This document shows positions 1-6,471 of a stretch of 18,519 bases of DNA, piece by piece. Numbering within the stretch: the stretch's first letter is position 1; each line of letters starts with the position of its first letter. Position numbers and translations under genes: made by a program. The stretch is from an uncultured Bacilli bacterium. Its GTDB lineage: Bacteria > Bacillota_I > Bacilli_A > RF39 > UBA660. The stretch lies in assembly GCA_934168005.1 (NCBI GenBank), contig CAKPMN010000018.1, positions 1 to 18,519 on the forward strand. The letters run 5' to 3'. The notes below the pieces were generated by a model. The model was not told where the DNA came from, did no database searches, and saw only the letters and a list, made by a program, of their open reading frames with translations.

Positions 1-74
1 TGGACCCTATAGGACTCGAACCTATGACCGCCCGGTTATGAGCCGGATGCTCTAACCAACTGAGCTAAGGGTCC
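1..74 (-). tRNA. tRNA with CAU anticodon (Ile2 or elongator Met)
   Basis: Read on the minus strand, this folds into a complete cloverleaf: a perfect 7-bp acceptor stem (GGACCCT with AGGGTCC), D arm AGCTCAGTTGGTTAGAGC, a 5-bp anticodon stem (one U-G pair) closing the loop CTCATAA, and a T arm with loop TTCGAGT. The discriminator base is A at position 1; any encoded CCA would lie outside the window. The anticodon is CAU. The paired first base and the U-G pair in the anticodon stem argue against initiator tRNA. Overall it resembles my memory of Bacillus tRNA-Ile(CAU), whose C34 TilS converts to lysidine to read AUA, a very common codon here. Elongator tRNA-Met cannot be excluded by eye. Confidence 0.95.
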
Positions 75-85
75 ATTACTCATAA

Positions 86-114
86 ATAATAACATAAATA
101 TAAAAATGATGCAA
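86..114 (-). promoter_or_regulatory. Promoter for the tRNA gene
   Basis: On the minus strand, TTGCAT (109-114) is followed by a 17-base spacer and TATTAT (86-91), with the extended -10 dinucleotide TG one base before the hexamer. The expected start is about 5 bases ahead of the mature tRNA 5' end, a normal short tRNA leader. Called from sequence alone. Confidence 0.5.
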
Positions 115-141
115 TATCTTTCTTTAAAAAAATTATAAAAA

Positions 142-170
142 TTGACAATTGAAAAATAAATGTGTTAATA
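142..170 (+). promoter_or_regulatory. Promoter of the cysS leader transcript
   Basis: A consensus -35 TTGACA (142-147) lies 17 bases before a -10-like TTAATA (165-170). Predicted transcription starts near 177, just before the ribosome binding site of the leader peptide. It is divergent from the tRNA promoter. Confidence 0.7.
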
Positions 171-192
171 TTAATGCATAAAAGGTGATTAT

Positions 193-237
193 ATGAAAAG
201 AAATAATCTAATATTTAACCCTTGTTGTATTTGCTAA
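193..237 (+). CDS. Cys-rich leader peptide (14 aa), putative cysteine sensor of cysS
   Basis: A 14-codon open frame, MKRNNLIFNPCCIC, starts at ATG 193 and stops at TAA 235-237. Its Shine-Dalgarno AAAGGTGAT (181-189) is nearly identical to that of cysS and sits the same kind of distance from its ATG. Three of the last four codons are cysteine (TGT 223, TGT 226, TGC 232), in a genome where Cys is rare. A Pro codon (CCT) precedes them. The frame is followed by competing hairpins and an intrinsic terminator, then cysteinyl-tRNA synthetase. This matches the classical leader-peptide attenuator: a ribosome starved of Cys-tRNA stalls and alters folding of the nascent RNA. That the peptide is translated, and that it regulates, is inference. 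The alternative is a stand-alone Cys-rich micropeptide made from a short terminated transcript. Confidence 0.75.
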   Translation: MKRNNLIFNPCCIC

Positions 238-250
238 CACTTGCTAAGAC
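231..250 (+). repeat. Tandem 10-base repeat around the leader stop codon
   Basis: TTGCTAACAC (231-240) is followed directly by TTGCTAAGAC (241-250), 9 of 10 bases identical. The first copy contains the last Cys codon and stop of the leader peptide. The second gives an out-of-frame TGC TAA and the 5' arm of the first downstream hairpin. Function unknown; it may be a fossil slippage duplication or a structural switch. Confidence 0.7.
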
Positions 251-279
251 GCAGGTGTATTTTAAGTATACTTGGGTCT
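247..279 (+). promoter_or_regulatory. Leader hairpin A (possible anti-antiterminator)
   Basis: Bases 247-250 pair with 276-279 and 252-260 with 266-274, separated by one G-G mismatch (251/275) and closed by the loop TTTAA (261-265). This is 13 base pairs, 3 of them G-U. The 5' arm starts 10 bases after the leader stop codon, within reach of a ribosome stalled at the last Cys codon. The 3' arm shares bases 278-279 with hairpin B. Confidence 0.6.
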
Positions 280-298
280 GTATAAAAAAGCTATACAG
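278..298 (+). promoter_or_regulatory. Leader hairpin B (candidate antiterminator)
   Basis: CTGTATA (278-284) is perfectly complementary to TATACAG (292-298), with a 7-base loop. It uses bases 292-296 of the terminator 5' arm, so it and the terminator cannot form together. It also overlaps hairpin A by two bases. This three-way arrangement fits an attenuator, but I could not compute folding energies. Confidence 0.55.
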
Positions 299-317
299 AT
301 GTATAGCTTTTTCTTTT
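285..317 (+). terminator. Intrinsic terminator upstream of cysS (attenuator)
   Basis: Bases 285-296 form a perfect 12-bp stem with 301-312 around the loop AGAT, followed by TTTTTCTTTT (308-317). No gene other than the 14-codon leader lies between the promoter at 142 and this terminator, so its natural target is read-through into cysS. Confidence 0.9.
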
Positions 318-344
318 AAATAAATAATAATATAAGGTTAAATA

Positions 345-353
345 TGATATAAT
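345..353 (+). promoter_or_regulatory. Second, post-terminator promoter of cysS
   Basis: An extended -10 (TGATATAAT, 345-353) lies just after the attenuator and 18 bases before the cysS ATG. No good -35 is visible. Transcription would start near 360, leaving about 12 bases that contain the AAGGTGAT ribosome binding site. It would give cysS a basal supply independent of attenuation. Confidence 0.55.
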
Positions 354-371
354 ATTTAGGAAGGTGATTTA

Positions 372-1769
372 ATGAAACTTTATAATACATTAACAAGAAA
401 AGAAGAAGAGTTTGTTCCAAATAATAAAGAAGAAGTAAAAATGTATACTTGTGGACCAACAGTATACCATTATGCACATATAGGAAACTTAAGAACATAT
501 ATATTTGAAGACGTCCTAGAAAAAAGTTTAAACTACATAGGATATAAAGTAAAAAGATGTATGAATATAACAGATGTAGGTCATTTAACAAGTGATTCAG
601 ATTCTGGAGAAGACAAGATGTTAAAGGGTGCTAAAAGAGAACATAAAACAGTTTTACAAATAGCAGATTATTATACAGATTGTTTTAAAAAAGACTTAGA
701 ATCATTAAATATAAAATGGCCAGAAATAGTATCAAAGGCAACTGATAATATAGATGAATATATTAAGATAATTGAAAAATTATTACATGATGGGTATGCC
801 TATCTATCAGATGGAAATGTTTACTTTGATACATCAAAACTTGATGACTATTACAAGCTTACAAATCATAAAATAGATGAAATGGTAGTAGGAGTAAGAG
901 CTGGTGTAGAAGAAGATAAAGCTAAAAAGAATCAAGCAGATTTTGTTCTTTGGTTTACAAAATCTAAATTTGAAGATCAAGAGTTAAAATGGAACTCTGC
1001 ATGGGGAGTTGGGTACCCAGGATGGCATATAGAATGTTCAGGTATATCAATGAAGTATTTAGGAGAATATTTGGATATTCATTGTGGTGGAGTTGATAAC
1101 ATATTTCCTCATCATACAAATGAAATAGCCCAATCAGAATCATATCTAGGACACAAATGGTGTAATTATTGGATTCACGGAGAACACTTAAATGATCAAA
1201 CAGGAAAAATGAGCAAATCAAAAGGAGAATTTTTAACAGTTTCATTATTAAAGGAAAAAGGATATAATCCATTAGAATATCGTTATATGTGTTTATCAAG
1301 TCAATATAGAAAAGTATTAGTATTCTCATACGATGCATTAGATCAAGCTAAACAAGCATATCTTAAATTAAAAAACAGAGTTCAATTACTTAAAGAAGAA
1401 GGAAAAATTGAACAAGATAAATTTGAATTTTATGATGCGTCATTTAAAAGAGCTCTAGAAGATGATTTAAATACATCAGAATCCCTAACAGTTTTATATG
1501 ATGTACTAAAATCAGACATAACAGATAAAACAAAAATAGAATTAGTAAAAAGTTTTGATAAAGTATTATCACTTGATTTATTAAAAAAAGAAACAAAGGA
1601 AATAGATGAGGCTTTAAAAAAATATATAGAAGACAAAATAGAAGAAAGACGACTTGCAAAAATAAACAAAGATTATACTTTAGCAGATAAAATAAGACTA
1701 GAATTGGAAGAAAAAGGAATAATTATAAAAGATACAAGAGAAGGCGTAACTTACGAAGTAAAGGAGTAA
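372..1769 (+). CDS. cysS: Cysteinyl-tRNA synthetase
   Basis: CysRS, a cytoplasmic class I aminoacyl-tRNA synthetase, charges tRNA-Cys with cysteine. The 465-aa length is normal. The HIGH-type motif is HIGN (residues 36-39) and the KMSKS loop is exact (279-283). The catalytic zinc ligands are in place: C27, C222 (in WHIECSG), H247 and E251 (in HHTNE), with the same C-to-H spacing of 25 as the E. coli enzyme. The C-terminal helical anticodon region is lysine- and glutamate-rich. The start has a strong SD, AAGGTGAT (361-368). It lies behind a Cys-codon leader peptide and terminator (193-317) that probably adjust its expression to Cys-tRNA supply, plus a second promoter at 345-353. proS follows after three bases and probably shares its mRNA. 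Confidence 0.97.
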   Translation: MKLYNTLTRKEEEFVPNNKEEVKMYTCGPTVYHYAHIGNLRTYIFEDVLEKSLNYIGYKVKRCMNITDVGHLTSDSDSGEDKMLKGAKREHKTVLQIADYYTDCFKKDLESLNIKWPEIVSKATDNIDEYIKIIEKLLHDGYAYLSDGNVYFDTSKLDDYYKLTNHKIDEMVVGVRAGVEEDKAKKNQADFVLWFTKSKFEDQELKWNSAWGVGYPGWHIECSGISMKYLGEYLDIHCGGVDNIFPHHTNEIAQSESYLGHKWCNYWIHGEHLNDQTGKMSKSKGEFLTVSLLKEKGYNPLEYRYMCLSSQYRKVLVFSYDALDQAKQAYLKLKNRVQLLKEEGKIEQDKFEFYDASFKRALEDDLNTSESLTVLYDVLKSDITDKTKIELVKSFDKVLSLDLLKKETKEIDEALKKYIEDKIEERRLAKINKDYTLADKIRLELEEKGIIIKDTREGVTYEVKE

Positions 1770-1772
1770 TAT

Positions 1773-3197
1773 ATGAAAAATGATAAAATAACATCAAGAG
1801 ATGTGGATTTTGCAAAATGGTATACAGATATCATAAGAGCAGCAAAATTATGTGATTATTCATCAGTAAAAGGATGCATGGTTATAGAACCAAATGGTTA
1901 TGCAATTTGGGAACGTATGCAACAAATACTTGATAAAAAGTTTAAAGAATTAGGACATGTTAATGTACAATTGCCATTATTTATACCAGAATCATTATTA
2001 AAAAAAGAAGGAGAACTAGTAAATGGTTTTGCTCCAGAAGTAGCATGGGTAACACAAGGTGGAAGTCAAGAATTAGAAGAAAGACTTGCTGTTAGACCAA
2101 CAAGTGAAACATTATTTTGTGATTATTATTCAACACATGTTAGAAGTTATAAAGATCTACCAATGTTATACAATCAATGGGTAAATGTCGTAAGATGGGA
2201 AAAAGAAACAAGACCATTTTTAAGAAGCCGTGAGTTCTTTTGGCAAGAAGGACATACTATCCATTCAACAGAAGAAGAAGCCATTAATGAAACTATCCAA
2301 ATGATGAAAGTTTACGAATGGTTTCATCATGAGATTTTGGCAATACCATCTATAACTGGAAGAAAAACAGAAAAAGAAAAATTTGCTGGAGCAGAATTCA
2401 CTCTAACAAATGAAGCCTTAATGTATAATGGTATAGCTCTTCAATCTGGAACAAGTCACTACTTTGGACAAAAATTTGCAGAAGCATATGATGTAACATT
2501 TACAAATAAAGAAAACAAACAAGAATATGTATATCAAACATCATGGGGAACAACAACAAGAATGATTGGAGGCCTAATAATGGTTCATTCAGATGATAAA
2601 GGATTAGTACTACCTCCAAGAATAGCCCCAAGACAAGTTGTAATAATACCAATAGGAAAAGATGAAAAAGTAGAAAGCTTAGCCGATAAATATAATGAAG
2701 AATTAAACAATAATAATATAATTTCATATATAGATAAATCAGATAAATCTCCAGGATTTAAATTTGCAGAAGCAGAAGTAAATGGAATTCCAATCAGAAT
2801 AGAAATAGGCTCTAGAGACCTAGAAAATAATCAAATAACTTTTACAAGAAGAGATACAAGTGAAAAGATGACTCTTTCACTAGATGATCTAGATATAGTA
2901 AGATACGTAAAAAATTTATTAGAGACAATTCAAAATGATATGTATAATAAAGCTTTAGAAAGAAGAAATAAGCTAACATTTACTGCAACAAATATGAAAG
3001 AATTAGAAAACATCTTAAATACTCAACCAGGATTTATTCATGCAGATTGGTGTGGAAATAAAGAATGTGAAGCTAAAATAAAAGAAATAAAAGGATGCAA
3101 GTCTCGCTGCATAACAGACGACAAGTTAATAACAGGAAAATGTGTATGTTGTGCTAAAGATGCCAAATATCATGTTATTTGGGGAATACAATATTAA
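1773..3197 (+). CDS. proS: Prolyl-tRNA synthetase, short archaeal/eukaryote-like type
   Basis: ProRS charges tRNA-Pro. At 474 aa it is the short form (ProRS type 3) without the editing insertion domain of long bacterial enzymes, so it cannot itself clear Ala-tRNA-Pro in cis. Class II motif 2 is RSREFFWQEGH (151-161), and motif 3 lies in the region GGLIMVHSDDKGLVLPPRIAP. The C-terminal zinc-binding domain has C427, C432, C457/C459 and C460, matching the four-Cys site I recall for the Thermus enzyme, and the chain ends in Tyr as in this subfamily. The SD AAAGGAGTAAT lies over the cysS stop codon, so it is probably translationally linked to cysS. The leader peptide upstream of cysS contains one Pro codon next to its Cys codons. 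Confidence 0.95.
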   Translation: MKNDKITSRDVDFAKWYTDIIRAAKLCDYSSVKGCMVIEPNGYAIWERMQQILDKKFKELGHVNVQLPLFIPESLLKKEGELVNGFAPEVAWVTQGGSQELEERLAVRPTSETLFCDYYSTHVRSYKDLPMLYNQWVNVVRWEKETRPFLRSREFFWQEGHTIHSTEEEAINETIQMMKVYEWFHHEILAIPSITGRKTEKEKFAGAEFTLTNEALMYNGIALQSGTSHYFGQKFAEAYDVTFTNKENKQEYVYQTSWGTTTRMIGGLIMVHSDDKGLVLPPRIAPRQVVIIPIGKDEKVESLADKYNEELNNNNIISYIDKSDKSPGFKFAEAEVNGIPIRIEIGSRDLENNQITFTRRDTSEKMTLSLDDLDIVRYVKNLLETIQNDMYNKALERRNKLTFTATNMKELENILNTQPGFIHADWCGNKECEAKIKEIKGCKSRCITDDKLITGKCVCCAKDAKYHVIWGIQY

Positions 3198-3245
3198 TCG
3201 ACAAAATACGACCAACAATTTTTATATAGTATAAATGGTGATGAT

Positions 3246-3707
3246 ATGAAAATAAAATCAATTATACCTGCAATACTATGTATACTTGTTGGTTTTTTTA
3301 TGAGTAACTTTATGTTTAATCAATATGATAAAAATATAGAAACAGTTTTTAATGAAAAAAGTAAAGTTTATTTTTTGCAAATTGGAGTATATTCCAAAGA
3401 AGAAGAAATGAAGGAAAAATTAAAAAACATCTCAACTTATATTTATGAAGAAAAAAATAACTTATTTTATGCTTATGTTGGAATAACAAAAGAAGAAGAA
3501 AATTTAAAAAAATTAGAGGAATATTACAACTCAATGAAGTATGTTATATATAGAAAGGAAAAAAACATAAGTTCTGCTTCATTCTTAGAAATATTAAATC
3601 AATATGATTTAATGTTAAAAGAAGTAACAGATAAAAAGACAATAGGAGCAATAGAAGAAGAGGTAATAAGTAAATATGAGGAGTTGGTTTTAAATGACGA
3701 AAATTAA
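3246..3707 (+). CDS. Membrane-anchored SPOR-like protein
   Basis: A 153-aa protein with one N-terminal membrane anchor (residues 5-23) followed by an extracellular part. Residues about 41-105 show the SPOR pattern: an opening strand VYFLQIGVYSKEEE, a Lys/Glu helix, then FYAYVGITKEEENLKK, a second helix and a closing YVIYRK strand. SPOR domains bind peptidoglycan strands stripped of stem peptides and occur in cell-division and sporulation wall proteins. The C-terminal 40 residues are charged and helical. The SD GGTGATG precedes ATG 3246. It overlaps radC by 14 bases and stands two genes before mreC-mreD, fitting an envelope role. The SPOR call rests on pattern only; it could be another small anchored wall protein. 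Confidence 0.65.
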   Translation: MKIKSIIPAILCILVGFFMSNFMFNQYDKNIETVFNEKSKVYFLQIGVYSKEEEMKEKLKNISTYIYEEKNNLFYAYVGITKEEENLKKLEEYYNSMKYVIYRKEKNISSASFLEILNQYDLMLKEVTDKKTIGAIEEEVISKYEELVLNDEN

Positions 3708-4374
3708 AGAAATACCAAGAGAAGAAAGACCAATAGAAAAATTAACAAATATAGGGGTAAAAAACTTAAATAATCAAGAATTGTTAGCTATATTACTAAA
3801 TACGGGAACAAAAGAACTTTCTAGTAAAGAGTTAGCTGAAAAGTTATTGATAGAAGTTAATGGAATAGAAAATTTAAAGAATATAACATTAAACCAATTA
3901 CTAAAAGTAAAAGGAATAGGAATTAAAAAAGCTTCAACTATACTATCAGCCATAGAACTATCAAAAAGAATGACAAAGAAAATAAATTATAAAGACAAAA
4001 TAACAAATCCTAAAATATTGGTTAACTATTTTAAAGAACTATTAAAAGATGAACTACAGGAATATTTTTATGTTGTTTACCTAAATACTCAAAAACAGAT
4101 ACTAGAAATAAAATGTCTATTCAAAGGAACTTTAAATTATAGCTTAGTTCACCCAAGAGAAATATTTAAGTATGCTTATTTAAATAGTGCATCATCAATA
4201 ATACTAATCCATAACCATCCAACAGGAGATGTCACTCCTTCAAAAGAAGATATAAAGTTAACAGAAGAAATTGAAAATATTGGCTATATTCATGAAATAA
4301 AGGTAAATGATCACATAATAATAGGAAAAGATAAATATTATAGTTTTTTAACTGGAAAGGAAGATAATGTTTGA
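3694..4374 (+). CDS. radC: RadC-family JAMM/MPN domain protein
   Basis: A 226-aa RadC with the usual two parts: an N-terminal helix-hairpin-helix region (LLKVKGIGIKKASTI) and a C-terminal MPN domain with the JAMM metal site HNHP (H173, H175), S183 and D186, preceded by the family block VHPREIFKYA. Although once called a DNA repair protein, its biochemical role in bacteria is not settled. The gene starts inside the end of the SPOR-like gene, with SD GAGGAG about 10 bases upstream, and ends in TGA. That stop overlaps the TTG start of mreC by two bases. RadC beside mreBCD is a classic Firmicutes neighbourhood; mreB is missing from this one. Confidence 0.93.
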   Translation: MTKIKEIPREERPIEKLTNIGVKNLNNQELLAILLNTGTKELSSKELAEKLLIEVNGIENLKNITLNQLLKVKGIGIKKASTILSAIELSKRMTKKINYKDKITNPKILVNYFKELLKDELQEYFYVVYLNTQKQILEIKCLFKGTLNYSLVHPREIFKYAYLNSASSIILIHNHPTGDVTPSKEDIKLTEEIENIGYIHEIKVNDHIIIGKDKYYSFLTGKEDNV

Positions 4375-5210
4375 AAAAAATACACCATACCTACTTTCCA
4401 TTAGTATTAATAATAACAATTATTTTTTTTATAGGAGTTTTTTCTTTAACAATAAAATATCAAAAAAGTTTTACAATTATAGATAAAGTAGTAAAAGATA
4501 CAACTCTATATTTAGGATATGTAATAGAAATACCCATAAACAAAACGAAAGAGGTAATAAATAAAATAAAAGAACAAAAAAATTTAACAAAAAAATATGA
4601 AGAATTAGTAAAAGAATTAGAAAAAACAGACTATATATCAGCTAAATATAATGAGTCATTAAAAGTAATAGAAGAATTAGAAAATATGTTAAATCTAAAT
4701 GGAACATTATTAGAAAATAATTATATAAACGCAACTGTAATAAGTAGAAATTTAGATTTTTGGTATGATAAGATAAGTATAGATAAGGGAGAAAAAAGTG
4801 GAATAGAAATAAATGATGCTGTGGTGACACCAGATGGATTAATAGGAAAAGTAATATCGACATCACTTAACACTAGTGACGTCAAACTACTAACTAGTAA
4901 CGACATAAACCAAAAAATATCAGTGAAAATAAAAACAAAAGATGATTATGCATATGGTTTATTAACAGGATATGAAAAATCAACAGATTCATTTATAATA
5001 GAGGGAATAAGTGGTAATGATATTATAGATATATCATCAGAGGTGACAACAACAGGATTAGGTGATGTCTTTCCATCTGGAATATTAATAGGATATGTAA
5101 AAGAAATAAATAAAGATCATTTTGATTTAGCAAGAATACTTAAAGTTAAATCAAAAGTTAATTTTAACTCAACAAGTTATGTGACAGTATTAAAGAGGAT
5201 AATATCATGA
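4371..5210 (+). CDS. mreC: Rod shape-determining protein MreC
   Basis: MreC scaffolds the elongasome outside the membrane and links MreB, MreD and the RodA/PBP2 synthase. The 279 aa show one N-terminal membrane segment (about residues 8-28), a long charged coiled coil (about 55-105, rich in KELE/EELE), and the beta-rich MreC domain (from about ATVISRNLDFWYDKISIDKG to the C-terminus). The latter includes the family GIEINDAVVTPDGLIGKV block and GLGDVFPSGILIGYV. The start codon is TTG at 4371, overlapping the radC TGA as TTGA, with GGAAAGGAAG about 8 bases upstream. No in-frame ATG would keep the membrane anchor. mreD overlaps its end by four bases (ATGA). Confidence 0.92.
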   Translation: MKKIHHTYFPLVLIITIIFFIGVFSLTIKYQKSFTIIDKVVKDTTLYLGYVIEIPINKTKEVINKIKEQKNLTKKYEELVKELEKTDYISAKYNESLKVIEELENMLNLNGTLLENNYINATVISRNLDFWYDKISIDKGEKSGIEINDAVVTPDGLIGKVISTSLNTSDVKLLTSNDINQKISVKIKTKDDYAYGLLTGYEKSTDSFIIEGISGNDIIDISSEVTTTGLGDVFPSGILIGYVKEINKDHFDLARILKVKSKVNFNSTSYVTVLKRIIS

Positions 5211-5671
5211 AAAAATACATTTTATTAATCTTAACAATTGTACTAGAGATTGTTACATCTACATATTTATCTAGTTATATAAGCCCAATATTTACATATC
5301 TTTATGTTATATTAATATCAAGTAATATAAAAAACAAATACCAATTTTTAATAATTAGCGGAATAATATATGACACAATACTATCAACATATTTTATCCA
5401 TACATTTCTATTTTTAATAATAAATTTTATAAAAGAACAAATGGATAAAAGAATAACAAGAAATGCTTTTATAACTTTTATAAACTTTATAATATATTTA
5501 TTTTTATATAGAATTATAAGTTTTATAATATTTATGCTGATAAAATATAAAGAAATATCAATAGATTATTTCATAGAAAGTATAACAATTTCATTATTAA
5601 ATATAATATTTTATTACATAATAATAAAATTAAAAGATGAATGTAAAATAAATGACAAAGCTATTTTATAA
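5207..5671 (+). CDS. mreD: Rod shape-determining protein MreD
   Basis: A very hydrophobic 154-aa protein with about five membrane helices. Its size, topology and position, starting on the last four bases of mreC (ATGA), are those of MreD, the integral membrane partner of MreC in lateral wall synthesis. MreD sequences are poorly conserved; features that fit include the N-terminal block around residues 19-45 (TYLSSYISPIFTYLYVILIS) and GIIYDTILSTYFIHTFLF, which resembles the family G-x-x-x-D-x-L motif. The C-terminal tail is charged. mreB, rodA and minCD do not follow; the next gene has its own promoter. Confidence 0.82.
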   Translation: MKKYILLILTIVLEIVTSTYLSSYISPIFTYLYVILISSNIKNKYQFLIISGIIYDTILSTYFIHTFLFLIINFIKEQMDKRITRNAFITFINFIIYLFLYRIISFIIFMLIKYKEISIDYFIESITISLLNIIFYYIIIKLKDECKINDKAIL

Positions 5672-5686
5672 AAATAAAAAATATAG

Positions 5687-5692
5687 TATAAT
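5687..5692 (+). promoter_or_regulatory. Promoter -10 for the DUF5684 gene
   Basis: TATAAT lies in the 45-base gap after mreD, 24 bases before the ATG. No clear -35 or TG extension is visible. The start would fall near 5699, just before AGGAAAGAGG. Confidence 0.4.
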
Positions 5693-5716
5693 ATTAAAAT
5701 AGGAAAGAGGTAAAAA

Positions 5717-6436
5717 ATGGAAGGTTTCTTAATTTTAGCAGCTATACTATCAATAATACTTACTATATTTGAAGTAGCTTCAGTATGGATTACATATGAA
5801 AAAGCAGGAGCAAAAGGATATGCAGCAATTATACCGATTTATAATGTTGTAGTACTATTTGAATTAGCAAATATACCACTTTGGATGTTAGCATTATTAT
5901 TTGTACCAATTGTTAATATATATCCATTATACCTAGTTTCAACTTCACTAGCAGAAAGATTAGGAAGAAGCAAAACATTTGGAGTAATGTTAATGATATT
6001 TCCATATATATGTTATCCTTTATTAGCGCTTTCAAAAACAAAAATAGAAAAAGAATACGTCAATGAAGAAAAAGAAGATAATTCAGTATTAGAATCAGGG
6101 CCAATTGAACCTTTAGGAGCAATGCCTGATATAGAACTTAAGGATATCCAAGCTCCATCTTCTATAACAGAACAAGAAGTTCCAATAACTTCTACAATAA
6201 CACCATCTATAGTCTCAAATGTAGTAGATGACTATAAACCAATTGAAAATGTAGTCCCAATCAATATAGAAGATCCATTACAGGCTCAAGCAAAAGTTCA
6301 ATATGTAGAAGACAAAAAAGAAATATATCCAGATGTTAATATATATAAAACATGTCCAAATTGTGGAACGAAGCTAGAACCAACTGCTAAAGCATGCTTT
6401 TTATGTGGTAAAAGATTAGATGAAGAGAACTCATAA
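5717..6436 (+). CDS. DUF5684 membrane protein with C-terminal zinc ribbon
   Basis: A 239-aa protein of unknown function in three parts. Residues 1-110 are a membrane domain of DUF5684 type, recognised from YEKAGAKGYAAIIPIYN followed by a hydrophobic hairpin with PLWMLALLFVPIVNIYP; family members share the Gly-x-x-(A/S)-x-I-P-(I/V)-Y-N core. Residues about 112-205 form an acidic, Pro/Ser/Thr-rich, probably disordered linker. Residues about 214-232 are a zinc ribbon with CPNC and CFLCG. The N-terminal helix suggests that linker and ribbon lie in the cytoplasm, but this is not proven. SD GGAAAGAGG precedes ATG 5717. It appears monocistronic, with a promoter at 5687 and a terminator over its stop codon. 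Confidence 0.8.
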   Translation: MEGFLILAAILSIILTIFEVASVWITYEKAGAKGYAAIIPIYNVVVLFELANIPLWMLALLFVPIVNIYPLYLVSTSLAERLGRSKTFGVMLMIFPYICYPLLALSKTKIEKEYVNEEKEDNSVLESGPIEPLGAMPDIELKDIQAPSSITEQEVPITSTITPSIVSNVVDDYKPIENVVPINIEDPLQAQAKVQYVEDKKEIYPDVNIYKTCPNCGTKLEPTAKACFLCGKRLDEENS

Positions 6437-6446
6437 GAGTTCTTTT
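6423..6446 (+). terminator. Terminator over the DUF5684 gene stop codon
   Basis: AGAACTC (6426-6432) pairs with GAGTTCT (6437-6443) around the loop ATAA, extendable by three weaker pairs, followed by a modest T run. The TAA stop lies in the loop. The U tract is short, so termination may be partial, but the next promoter begins at once at 6448. Confidence 0.6.
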
Positions 6447-6447
6447 A

Positions 6448-6456
6448 TGTTATAAT
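6448..6456 (+). promoter_or_regulatory. Extended -10 promoter of priA
   Basis: TGTTATAAT, a perfect TGn plus TATAAT, ends 15 bases before the priA ATG. The predicted start, around 6461-6463, coincides with the SD sequence AGGTGAT, so the 5' UTR would be only about 10 bases. Confidence 0.6.
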
Positions 6457-6471
6457 GAAATAGGTGATAAC

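Noticed and set aside
181..371. T-box riboswitch upstream of cysS
   Set aside because: The conserved antiterminator T-box core (AGGGTGGNACCGCG type) and a long specifier stem are not present; the leader is too short, and a well-placed Cys-codon reading frame explains the terminator better.
964..1338. Long open frame on the minus strand inside cysS
   Set aside because: It is fully covered by the confirmed cysS frame, has no SD, and its Leu/Ile-rich translation is what AT-rich coding DNA gives in antisense. The same applies to other minus-strand open frames throughout.
3198..3245. Promoter for the SPOR-like gene (TCGACA and TATAAA)
   Set aside because: The spacing of 26 bases is too long, and a start from TATAAA would fall inside the SD. 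Read-through from cysS-proS is as likely, so no promoter was listed.
4372..4374. TGA read as Trp (mycoplasma code)
   Set aside because: TGA occurs at the natural ends of radC, priA and the 14665 gene, while conserved Trp positions use TGG.
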